Of a stretch of DNA of 56,361 bases, positions 49,296 to 56,361 are shown in pieces. The notes below the pieces were generated by a model, which saw only the letters and a program-made list of their open reading frames with translations, had not been told where the DNA came from and did no database searches. Made by a program: the position numbers and the translations under genes. The DNA comes from DALYDK01 sp031973215 (GTDB lineage: Bacteria > Patescibacteriota > Saccharimonadia > Saccharimonadales > CAIOMD01), in contig DALYDK010000006.1 of assembly GCA_031973215.1 (NCBI GenBank), positions 1 through 56,361 on the forward strand, written 5' to 3'. Position 1 is the first letter of the stretch. Each line of letters starts with the position of its first letter.

Positions 49296-49374
49296 TAACC
49301 CCAACCTTCAAACTTCCAAGTTCTATGGTCTAATATCCATTTTTCTATGCAAATTTTCCTAACGGGGGTAGAAT
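49296..49374 (+). repeat. Heptamer tract plus promoter block, copy F (partial)
   Basis: A short, decayed tract (CAACCTT, CAAACTT, CCAAGTT, CTATGGT, CTAATAT) is followed by a block whose left arm is lost, but whose right part, from TTTTCTATG through CCTAACGGGGG to TAGAAT (49369-49374), matches copy C closely. The ATG at 49385 is 10 nt on. Confidence 0.75.
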
Positions 49375-49384
49375 ATAATATATT

Positions 49385-49987
49385 ATGGCAAACCTTCCTA
49401 AACAAATACTAAATTACTTTGCGACGTTCACAGAAACGCGTTTTAATTTCAACCGTCTAATAAATTACCGATGGACTAGCGATGAGCTAACCCTAGACCT
49501 TTCATTATTCCCTAAATTTCAGAGCGACTTACTTAACAAAATAAAAAGTGGTAATAAAGATTCAATTTCTGTTAAACGTGGCGAATATGCTTTAACTATG
49601 CCAAGGGATCTTATAATTGAGCGTTTAGATGAAAGATTAAGGGAAGATTATAACACTTCGTATTTAGAGGCTTGCATAAGCGAGTTTTCATCAAGCAGCG
49701 GTAAACCGATTGAAGTTACAGAAACAGGTCAGTTGATGCCTGCTCAAAACGATGAAGAGGCTGTCAGTGATACAGCTTGGCGTGAAGGTGTACGCAAGTA
49801 TAATATTGCGTTGCGTAAAGAGCTTGAGAACATCCTTATCACTCTCCAGGAGCAAATAATTAACAACAAAAAGGCTGAACTAGGGATTAATCATATACCA
49901 CAGTCTACCTTTGGCATGACAAATTATCTGCAGGAACACTTTAATACTTGGCAGTCGCTAGCAAAGGAAACAAAATACCACAACTAG
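49385..49987 (+). CDS. Unknown protein, possibly truncated
   Basis: A 200-residue polar protein that starts MANLPKQILNYFATFTETRF and ends abruptly in a low-content tail (SLAKETKYHN). It reads like the N-terminal part of a larger cytosolic protein, but no downstream continuation is seen. GC is higher than in its neighbours. It lies between the repeat island and the restriction operon. Confidence 0.55.
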   Translation: MANLPKQILNYFATFTETRFNFNRLINYRWTSDELTLDLSLFPKFQSDLLNKIKSGNKDSISVKRGEYALTMPRDLIIERLDERLREDYNTSYLEACISEFSSSSGKPIEVTETGQLMPAQNDEEAVSDTAWREGVRKYNIALRKELENILITLQEQIINNKKAELGINHIPQSTFGMTNYLQEHFNTWQSLAKETKYHN

Positions 49988-50122
49988 AAGATGTTATTGA
50001 GATAAATACAATAATTATGAAAATTACAGAAAAATATATTAACATTAAGTAATAATAACTATATCTAATAGTGCGCTAGGGGTAAGCTAATATTTTCGGT
50101 AGTGTTTTTGGTAGAACAGGGA

Positions 50123-50128
50123 TAGAAT
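50123..50128 (+). promoter_or_regulatory. -10 element of the hsd operon
   Basis: TAGAAT, preceded by GGGA as in the island elements, lies 7 nt before the hsdR ATG (50136). No Shine-Dalgarno. The upstream 49988-50122 interval shows no other clear signal. Confidence 0.45.
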
Positions 50129-50135
50129 ATTAATC

Positions 50136-52532
50136 ATGGACAATAAAAAATCACTAAGTGAACGTGATATATGTAGCAAATACATTACACCCGCATTACA
50201 AAGTGCGGGCTGGGACCTGCAAAAACAGATAAGAGAAGAGTATAGTTTCACATATGGCAGAATAATTGTGCGTGGCAAGAAACCTGTACGTGGTGAACGC
50301 AAAAGAATTGACTACTTGCTTTCTTATAAACAAAACTTACCAATTGCAGTCATTGAGGCAAAAGACAACAACCACAGTATTGGTGATGGTATGCAGCAAG
50401 GTCTTCAATATGCAGATATGTTAGACGTACCTTTTGTTTTCAGTTCTAATGGTGACGGGTTTCTTTTTCACGATAAATCTACTGATAGTCAGCCAGAGCG
50501 TGAGATATCACTAAGCGAATTTCCCAGCCCAGAAGAGCTCTATCAAAAATATAGTGCTTGGAAAGGCTTAGACGAGCAAAGTGATTCCATAGCTACGTCT
50601 GATTACTTTTACGATGTAGGAGGAAAAGAACCTCGCTATTATCAAAGAATTGCAATCAACAGAGTTGTAGAAGCAGTAGCAAAAGGTCAAGACCGTATTC
50701 TGCTAGTGTTGGCCACCGGTACTGGTAAAACTTATGTTGCTTTTCAAACCATATGGCGACTCTGGCAATCAGGGGCTAAAAAGCGAATACTCTTTTTAGC
50801 TGACAGAAATATTTTAATTGACCAAACTAAAACAAATGACTTTAAGCCTTTTGGCGACAAGATGTATAAAATTGCAAATCGTAACGCTGATAAAGCATAT
50901 GAGATATATCTGTCTTTATACCAAGCAGTCACGGGTAATGAGGAAGATAAGCAAATCTTTCGTCAATTTTCTCCGGATTTTTTTGACCTAATTGTAGTTG
51001 ATGAGTGCCATCGTGGAAGTGCAGATGAGAATAGTGCTTGGCACGAGATATTAGATTATTTTAAGTCAGCAACCCATATTGGTATGACTGCGACACCGAG
51101 AGAAGACAAGGATGTTAGTACACAACATTACTTCGGTGAGCCAGTGTATACATATTCACTCAAGCAAGGCATTGACGACGGATTCCTGGCTCCGTACAAA
51201 GTGGTTAGAGTCACGATAGATAAAGATGTTGAGGGGTATAGACCAGCAAAAGGCGATGTAGATAAATATGGTGAAGCTATACCAGATAGAATCTACGAAG
51301 GACCTGAGATTGAAAGAACTATCGTGATTGATGAGCGTACAAAGTTAGTAGCTCAAAAGATTAGTGAATATATGAAAAACAGCGGCGACCGTTTTATGAA
51401 GACAATTGTCTTTTGTGTAGACATAGAACACGCAGAACGTATGAGACAAGCTCTTGTTAATGAAAATGGTGACCTTGCTAACATTGATAGTCGCTACGTG
51501 GTCCGTATTACGGGTGATAATGAAATTGGAAAACGAGAGCTAGACAACTTTATTGACCCTGAGAGCACTTATCCAGTTATTGCCACCACTTCTAGGCTTA
51601 TGAGTACTGGTGTTGATGCTCAAACCTGCAAGTTAATTGTGTTAGACCGCGAAATTGGCTCAATGACAGAATTTAAACAGATTATTGGTCGCGGAACTCG
51701 TTTACGTCCTGATTTTGGTAAAGAGTATTTCTCAATTCTTGATTTTCGTCGTGCTACAGACAAGTTTGCTAATCCTGAATTTGATGGTGACCCTGTAGTA
51801 ATTTATGAGCCTAAACTAGACGAGCCTGTTAGTGAGCCACCTGGGACAACGGAGCCCCCAACAGGACCCACTAGCCCAGAGCCAGGCTTACCCGAATCAG
51901 GCGTAGACCTGCCTCCGAATGACCCTGCTGGTGGTATTATTTGCGGCTATCCTCCTGGTGGTAGCCAAAAAGAGAAAATCTACGTTAACGGTGTTGAGGT
52001 CAAGATACTCAACGAACAGGTATCCTTCATTGACGAACGCGGCAAGCTCATTACTCAAAGTCTCAAGGATTACACTAAACAGAACATTCTAAAACGTTAT
52101 TCAACTATAGATGATTTCTTGAATGAGTGGCGTAATGTTGACCAGAAGCTAGCTTTAATGGGTGAGCTTGAGAACCAAGGTATCCTTCTCCACGAGCTGA
52201 TAGACGAGGTTGGTGGAAATATAGACCCATTTGACCTTGTATTACATATTGCATACGGTCACAGACCAATTGCTCGTAAAGAGCGAGCTGAGAAGCTAAA
52301 AAAGGGTAATTACTTTGATAAGTACAGTGAAAAAGCACGAAATGTCATCAATGCACTAATAGACAAATATGCCGATGCTGGTATTGAGCACATAGAAAAA
52401 CCTGAGGTGCTTAAAGTTCAGCCATTTGACGAACTAGGCACGCCCTATGAGCTATTAAATGAGCTAGGTGGTTCAGGCGGCTATGAGGAAATATTAAACA
52501 CAATTGAAGAAAAGCTATACGCGGAGGTTTAA
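50136..52532 (+). CDS. hsdR: Type I restriction enzyme R subunit
   Basis: HsdR is the DNA-translocating nuclease of type I restriction systems. The 798-residue product has an N-terminal nuclease domain (DYLLSYKQNLPIAVIEAKDNN, catalytic E-x-K), SF2 helicase motifs LATGTGKTYVA (about residue 191), DECHRG (about 289) and IGRGTRLRP (about 516), and a C-terminal EcoEI-type domain. A Pro-rich hinge (about residues 563-600) separates them. It is a single, intact frame. Confidence 0.96.
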   Translation: MDNKKSLSERDICSKYITPALQSAGWDLQKQIREEYSFTYGRIIVRGKKPVRGERKRIDYLLSYKQNLPIAVIEAKDNNHSIGDGMQQGLQYADMLDVPFVFSSNGDGFLFHDKSTDSQPEREISLSEFPSPEELYQKYSAWKGLDEQSDSIATSDYFYDVGGKEPRYYQRIAINRVVEAVAKGQDRILLVLATGTGKTYVAFQTIWRLWQSGAKKRILFLADRNILIDQTKTNDFKPFGDKMYKIANRNADKAYEIYLSLYQAVTGNEEDKQIFRQFSPDFFDLIVVDECHRGSADENSAWHEILDYFKSATHIGMTATPREDKDVSTQHYFGEPVYTYSLKQGIDDGFLAPYKVVRVTIDKDVEGYRPAKGDVDKYGEAIPDRIYEGPEIERTIVIDERTKLVAQKISEYMKNSGDRFMKTIVFCVDIEHAERMRQALVNENGDLANIDSRYVVRITGDNEIGKRELDNFIDPESTYPVIATTSRLMSTGVDAQTCKLIVLDREIGSMTEFKQIIGRGTRLRPDFGKEYFSILDFRRATDKFANPEFDGDPVVIYEPKLDEPVSEPPGTTEPPTGPTSPEPGLPESGVDLPPNDPAGGIICGYPPGGSQKEKIYVNGVEVKILNEQVSFIDERGKLITQSLKDYTKQNILKRYSTIDDFLNEWRNVDQKLALMGELENQGILLHELIDEVGGNIDPFDLVLHIAYGHRPIARKERAEKLKKGNYFDKYSEKARNVINALIDKYADAGIEHIEKPEVLKVQPFDELGTPYELLNELGGSGGYEEILNTIEEKLYAEV

Positions 52533-52535
52533 GCT

Positions 52536-53951
52536 ATGGTAAATGAACAATTAGTTAAACAGCTCCAAAATATCTTGCGTATAGACGATGGTATTGACGG
52601 AGATGCACAGAGAATCCGTCAGTTAACCTGGCTTTTATTTCTCAAGATTATTGACGATAAAGAAAGGGAGCTAGAACTTTTCAATTCCCAGCGAGAAATT
52701 ATTCCTGAAGGTTATCGCTGGCGTGATTGGGCTGCAGACGATGAGGGCATTACTGGCGACAAGCTACTGAAGTTCGTGAACGAAGACTTATTTCCTACCC
52801 TTAGTGCATTAGTATCATCTAAAGACGAGTTCAGTAAGTTTGTAGGTGTAATATTCCGTGATAACTATAATTTTTCTGTTAAAGGTACGGTCTTAAGGAG
52901 AGTAATCAATAAGATTAACGAAATTGATTTCAATAGAACAGAAGATATGCATCAGATTGGTGCTATTTATGAAAAGATATTGAACGACCTACAGTATGCA
53001 GGCAATGACGGAGAGATTTATACCCCAAGACCTGTAACTAGATTTATAACCGATATGTTAGACCCAAAACTTGGGGAGAAAATACTAGACCCTGCCTGTG
53101 GAACCGGTGGTTTCTTGGTAGATAGCATTGAGCACATTCGCAAGAATCAAGTTAAGACAGCTGAAGACGAAGCCATACTAAAAGGCTCAATCCACGGTAT
53201 AGAAAAGAAGCCGTTACCTCACTTACTTTGTGTTACCAACTTATTACTTCACGGTATAGAGGCCCCGACAACTATAAACAGAGGTAATATTCTAGCTAGA
53301 CCTATGAGGGACATTGGAGCAACCGATAAAGTAGATGTCATAGTTGCTAATCCTCCTTTCAGCGGCTCAGAAGATACCGGAGTTGAATCCAATTTCCCTA
53401 ACGGATTTAAGACCAAGACTACGGGTGATTTGTTTATGTATGCCTTTATGCGTTTGCTCAAGCCAAACGGAAGGGCTGGAGTGGTGATGCCTAGTTCTTT
53501 CCTTTCGGGTTCAGGTGTAGAAGCTAATCTTAAGGAAAAGCTAATCAACGAGTTTAACCTACATACAGTCGTCATATTAAAACGAGGTGTGTTTTATAAG
53601 CCGGTTATGACTGTCATATTATTCTTTGATAACACTAAAAAGACAGATGATGTTTGGTTTTACGATATGCCACTTCCAAAAGGCGTAAAGCAGTACAACA
53701 AAGGTAATAAATTAAAACTTTCTGAGTTTGAGTCCATTAAAACTTGGTGGAATAACCGTGTTGAAAACGATAATGCCTGGAAAGTTGATGCGGAAACGAT
53801 TAGGAACAAAGGCTATGACCTTCATTTTTCTAATCCTTCCAAGAAAGCTGATGATGTCTACGATAAAGACATTTTGCTTTCTGAGGTCAGTCAATTGTCA
53901 AATGAAATATCAGAGCTTGTAGAAAAGCTTCAGAAGGCATTCAAGGTATGA
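52536..53951 (+). CDS. hsdM: Type I DNA methyltransferase M subunit
   Basis: HsdM methylates adenine N6. The 471-residue product has the N-terminal helical HsdM_N domain, the SAM-binding LDPACGTGGFLVDSI (about 183-197) and the catalytic NPPFSG (about 271-276), the gamma-class N6-adenine order. It starts 3 bp after hsdR with GGAGG upstream and overlaps hsdS by 4 bp (ATGA). Confidence 0.97.
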   Translation: MVNEQLVKQLQNILRIDDGIDGDAQRIRQLTWLLFLKIIDDKERELELFNSQREIIPEGYRWRDWAADDEGITGDKLLKFVNEDLFPTLSALVSSKDEFSKFVGVIFRDNYNFSVKGTVLRRVINKINEIDFNRTEDMHQIGAIYEKILNDLQYAGNDGEIYTPRPVTRFITDMLDPKLGEKILDPACGTGGFLVDSIEHIRKNQVKTAEDEAILKGSIHGIEKKPLPHLLCVTNLLLHGIEAPTTINRGNILARPMRDIGATDKVDVIVANPPFSGSEDTGVESNFPNGFKTKTTGDLFMYAFMRLLKPNGRAGVVMPSSFLSGSGVEANLKEKLINEFNLHTVVILKRGVFYKPVMTVILFFDNTKKTDDVWFYDMPLPKGVKQYNKGNKLKLSEFESIKTWWNNRVENDNAWKVDAETIRNKGYDLHFSNPSKKADDVYDKDILLSEVSQLSNEISELVEKLQKAFKV

Positions 53952-55438
53952 AGCCTGATGTCGCCAAGCTTCGTCAAACCATCCTCCAGCTCGCAATAGA
54001 AGGTAAACTGGGAACACGGGATTCAAGTGATGAACCAGCCAGTAGCATAATTGCACAGATAGAATACAATAGAAGTAAACTCATCATCCAAGGTGCAATA
54101 AAGAAGACCCCTAATTATTCCCCAGTATTAAAGGGCGAGGAACCGTTTGATATTCCAGAAAATTGGACTTGGGCTAGACTTGGTAACTTGTTTGAAATAA
54201 CCTCCAGTAAGCGAGTTATGAAAAGTGACTGGAGTGATGTTGGTGTGCCGTTTTTTAGAGCAAGAGACTTGGCTCGTGCAGCAAGAATGGGAGAAATTAA
54301 CTCAGACCTATTTATTTCTGACGCTATGTACGATGATTTCAAAAACAAATATGGTGTACCAAAAGAGAATGACTTAATGGTCACGGGTGTAGGCACTATA
54401 GGGATACCATATGTAGTACGTAACCAAGACAAGTTTTACTTCAAAGATGCAACAATACTTTGGCTAAAAAACGTGTTTTCATTAAATGCGAATTACATAA
54501 AACTTGTATATATGTCCAATTATCTAAAACATCAGATTGCAAGACAATCTACGGGCGCAACAGTTGGTACATATACAATCAAACAAGCAAATATGAACCC
54601 CATACCCCTACCACCTGTTGAAGAGCAAATGAGGATAGTAGAAAAAGTAGAAGCACTGATGGCATTGTGCGATGAGTTAGATTCAAAATCAGACAATTTC
54701 CTAGAAGCCCTAAACAAACTCCGTCAAACCATCCTCCAACTTGCAGTAGAGGGCAAGTTGGGTACGCAGGATAATTCGGACCAGCCGGCAAGTGAACTAC
54801 TTAAGCAGATAGTGATAGAAAAGCAAAGGTTGGTGACGGAAGGTAAAGTCAAGAAAAGTAAAACACCAAAGCCTATTGATGAAAGTGAAAAGCGGTTTTC
54901 TATTCCTAATTCTTGGGAATGGGTAAGGCTCCAAGATGTACTTGATGTTCGTGACGGGACACACGATAGTCCGAAATACGTTGACGAGGGGATGCCCTTA
55001 GTAACAAGTAAAAATCTATCTCCCTCAGGACTAAATCTTTCAAAGGTTAATTACATATCCGAGAAAGACCACATAGAAATATCTAAGCGTTCAAAGGTAG
55101 ATATTGGGGATGTCCTGTTCGCAATGATAGGTACAATCGGAAACCCAGTAATAATTGAAGAAGAGCCTTGCTTCAGTATTAAAAATGTAGCCTTATTCAA
55201 GCACTATAAAACTGGCTTGATTTACAGTAGGTTTCTACATAGCTATTTAGTCTTTGCCACAGAAAATATGAAACATAACGCATCTGGTGCGGTTCAGAAT
55301 TTTGTATCACTTGGTTATTTACGAAACTATCCTATGCCTTTACCTCCCCTTGAAGAGCAAAAACGTATTGTAGAAAAAGTGGAAGCACTAATTTCGCTAT
55401 GCGATGAGCTGGAGAATAAACTAAGTGCAGCAATTTAA
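53948..55438 (+). CDS. hsdS: Type I specificity subunit S
   Basis: HsdS chooses the two half-sites recognised by the complex. The 496-residue product has the usual two target-recognition domains (about 60-200 and 300-440) and two copies of the conserved coiled region LRQTILQLAxEGKLGT and EEQxRIVEKVEALxxLCDEL (about residues 8-23 plus 220-240, and 258-273 plus 470-490). The repeat is also visible at DNA level, see below. Start is an ATGA overlap with hsdM. Confidence 0.95.
   Translation: MKPDVAKLRQTILQLAIEGKLGTRDSSDEPASSIIAQIEYNRSKLIIQGAIKKTPNYSPVLKGEEPFDIPENWTWARLGNLFEITSSKRVMKSDWSDVGVPFFRARDLARAARMGEINSDLFISDAMYDDFKNKYGVPKENDLMVTGVGTIGIPYVVRNQDKFYFKDATILWLKNVFSLNANYIKLVYMSNYLKHQIARQSTGATVGTYTIKQANMNPIPLPPVEEQMRIVEKVEALMALCDELDSKSDNFLEALNKLRQTILQLAVEGKLGTQDNSDQPASELLKQIVIEKQRLVTEGKVKKSKTPKPIDESEKRFSIPNSWEWVRLQDVLDVRDGTHDSPKYVDEGMPLVTSKNLSPSGLNLSKVNYISEKDHIEISKRSKVDIGDVLFAMIGTIGNPVIIEEEPCFSIKNVALFKHYKTGLIYSRFLHSYLVFATENMKHNASGAVQNFVSLGYLRNYPMPLPPLEEQKRIVEKVEALISLCDELENKLSAAI
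53969..54042 (+). repeat. hsdS direct repeat, copy 1
   Basis: The 74-bp stretch recurs 750 bp downstream at 54719-54792, with many identical bases (TCGTCAAACCATCCTCCA is nearly unchanged) and in the same frame. Such repeats bracket the first recognition domain and allow recombination that changes specificity, as known in other hsdS families. Confidence 0.75.
54719..54792 (+). repeat. hsdS direct repeat, copy 2
   Basis: Second copy of the hsdS repeat, exactly 750 bp (250 codons) after the first. The interval is one recognition module; an exchange between copies would delete or swap it without frameshift. Confidence 0.75.
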
Positions 55439-56225
55439 TCAGCAGAAGAAAGCTTACGAAGATGCAACGACACATCCAATACACCAAACTGTTTATCAAG
55501 AGCTAGAGTGTTGCATAAAAAACAAGAAACTAAAGAAAGCACATAAAGAAAGTTCTCATCATCAGTTTATAGATTATGTCAGAGATGTTATACGTCGTTT
55601 AGATGAATTGCTTAAAAATCTTCAGATTGCTTCTATAGCAATCAATGCAAATCCACCTGGAACAATTTGGAGTAAACATCACACTAAAGTGGAGTATATA
55701 AGGTATCATTACGAAAATTGGATTATAGGCGTTGCACGATATTCTGACGTGACCCTGCAGGCAATAAACGCTGTATGCAGGCTTGGTATAAACGAGAAAG
55801 ATATTAACGAAAGAATTCTAGTAAACCACGATTTTGTACCCGAAGACTTAAAAAAACTAGCAATACTATTCAGTAAAGGTACAAGTGGTATACGTAGCCA
55901 TAAGAACAATTTAACGCATAGGGGCGGATATTTTAGTGATGCTGAGATTGAGAAGTTAATCAAGACAGACGATAATATCAGATTTATGAAAATGGCTGTA
56001 AAGGAAAACTGGTTTCCTGATACAAGTAAAGTAGAGTACGAAATAATGCTACACGAAAGAATACAAAACAGATTGTTTGTTAAGATGTACGCAAATAAGA
56101 AAAGAAAAGAACTAGTAGAAAATAACATACAAATATTCGGTTTTCACAAGCAGCTTTTAGATGAGCTTGAAAAACAAGTAAAACTACAAAGCTCAAATAT
56201 GGAAAAACACCAAAGGGCAAGTTAA
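55425..56225 (+). CDS. Possible HEPN-domain protein attached to the restriction operon
   Basis: A 266-residue protein starting at GTG 55425 and overlapping hsdS by 14 bp. It is all-helical in composition. RSHKNNLTHRG at about 157-167 resembles the R-(x4-6)-H active site of HEPN domains (Cthe_2314 or Swt1-like families), with one residue more between Arg and His than the standard form. HEPN RNases such as PrrC/RloC accompany type I systems as anticodon nucleases, so a similar guard role is possible. No family was confirmed. Confidence 0.55.
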   Translation: MQQFNQQKKAYEDATTHPIHQTVYQELECCIKNKKLKKAHKESSHHQFIDYVRDVIRRLDELLKNLQIASIAINANPPGTIWSKHHTKVEYIRYHYENWIIGVARYSDVTLQAINAVCRLGINEKDINERILVNHDFVPEDLKKLAILFSKGTSGIRSHKNNLTHRGGYFSDAEIEKLIKTDDNIRFMKMAVKENWFPDTSKVEYEIMLHERIQNRLFVKMYANKKRKELVENNIQIFGFHKQLLDELEKQVKLQSSNMEKHQRAS

Positions 56226-56278
56226 AATAACAGCCGAAGGCCTCCGCGAAGCCCTAAATAAAGTAGTAATTTAAGTTT
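56226..56278 (+). other. Out-of-frame coding remnant after the last operon gene
   Basis: Just after the HEPN-like stop, frame +1 continues without interruption as KGQVKITAEGLREALNKVVI and a TAA near 56273. Its amino-acid content is that of a real protein end, not of random DNA, and it is richer in GC. It may be a displaced hsd C-terminus, or the true end of the HEPN-like protein after a frameshift. Confidence 0.4.
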
Positions 56279-56308
56279 TTAAATCATATACACTGAACGA
56301 TACACAAA

Positions 56309-56336
56309 TTGACAAATATCGAAAAAATTGTACAAT
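56309..56336 (+). promoter_or_regulatory. Promoter of the next gene
   Basis: TTGACA (56309-56314) and TACAAT (56331-56336), 16-bp spacer. The ATG at 56343 follows 6 nt later with no Shine-Dalgarno, another leaderless layout. Confidence 0.7.
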
Positions 56337-56342
56337 AATTTT

Positions 56343-56361
56343 ATGAGTGAGAAATTACATT
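56343..56361 (+). CDS. Start of an unknown gene (truncated by window)
   Basis: Only MSEKLH is visible before the window ends. The gene is called because of the strong promoter directly upstream; nothing can be said of its function. Confidence 0.45.

Noticed and set aside
43507..49374. Integron attC sites or a CRISPR array in the repeat island
   Set aside because: The modules contain inverted repeats and separate single genes, but the attC core motifs (RYYYAAC and GTTRRRY in the right order) are not conserved across copies, and no integrase is present. The 7-bp units are too short and degenerate for CRISPR, with no spacers and no cas genes.

Overview
The window reads as a chromosomal stretch of a Patescibacteria/CPR bacterium, most likely a Candidatus Saccharibacteria (TM7) member. 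The basis is an AT-rich genome, a compact ribosomal-protein operon lacking uL30 (rpmD), many small lineage-restricted membrane proteins, standard use of TGA as stop, and a DNA-scavenging, host-dependent gene style. No rRNA or tRNA gene was recognised. A 100-N run at 16337-16436 is an assembly gap between rpsH and rplF. The organism assignment is inference; the gene calls rest on motifs read from the sequence.

Layout. 1-1941: 3' end of fusA, then tuf with its own promoter, structured leader and terminator. 1978-4660: an unknown gene overlapping a kinase-fold phosphotransferase gene, convergent with a CLC chloride transporter. 4714-5117: rpsJ (S10) alone with its own hairpin leader, detached from the rest of the S10 operon. 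5129-9516: unknown genes plus pyrG. 9530-18463: strong promoter, attenuator-like leader and then rplC-rplD-rplW-rplB-rpsS-rplV-rpsC-rplP-rpmC-rpsQ-rplN-rplX-rplE-rpsN-rpsH-(gap)-rplF-rplR-rpsE-rplO, ending in an intrinsic terminator with no secY/adk/map.

18483-30784 is a mosaic of short transcription units on both strands: RRM protein, DUF427, membrane alpha/beta hydrolase, a DUF84/YjjX-type NTPase, serine hydrolase, Tat-exported polysaccharide deacetylase, FolC-type ligase, an unannotated 59-aa membrane peptide with a perfect Shine-Dalgarno, a CcdA/thioredoxin pair, a heliorhodopsin, and a winged-helix protein with a decayed Nudix domain. 31034-38480 is one operon of envelope proteins ending in a 1211-aa cell-wall hydrolase (glucosaminidase plus CHAP/NlpC-like domain), a plausible host-wall or self-wall remodelling system. 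38597-43320 holds DUF1232, archaemetzincin-like, CPBP-protease and lipoprotein genes.

43500-50135 is an accessory island of small genes: nuclease-like, ADP-ribosyltransferase-like, GNAT, short M16-like peptidase, UDG-like and unknowns. Several are separated by a repeated non-coding module: a C-rich, G-poor degenerate 7-bp tandem repeat followed by a roughly 50-nt palindromic block that ends in a -10-like TAGAAT a few bases before the next start codon. I regard this module as the most novel feature here. 50136-56225 is a complete type I restriction-modification operon (hsdR-hsdM-hsdS) with a possible HEPN-domain gene fused to its end by overlap. The last bases begin another gene behind a good promoter.

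A recurrent theme is -10 hexamers 6-10 nt before the start codon with no Shine-Dalgarno, which suggests many leaderless mRNAs among the non-ribosomal genes, whereas ribosomal genes carry clear Shine-Dalgarno sequences and TAATG stop/start overlaps.
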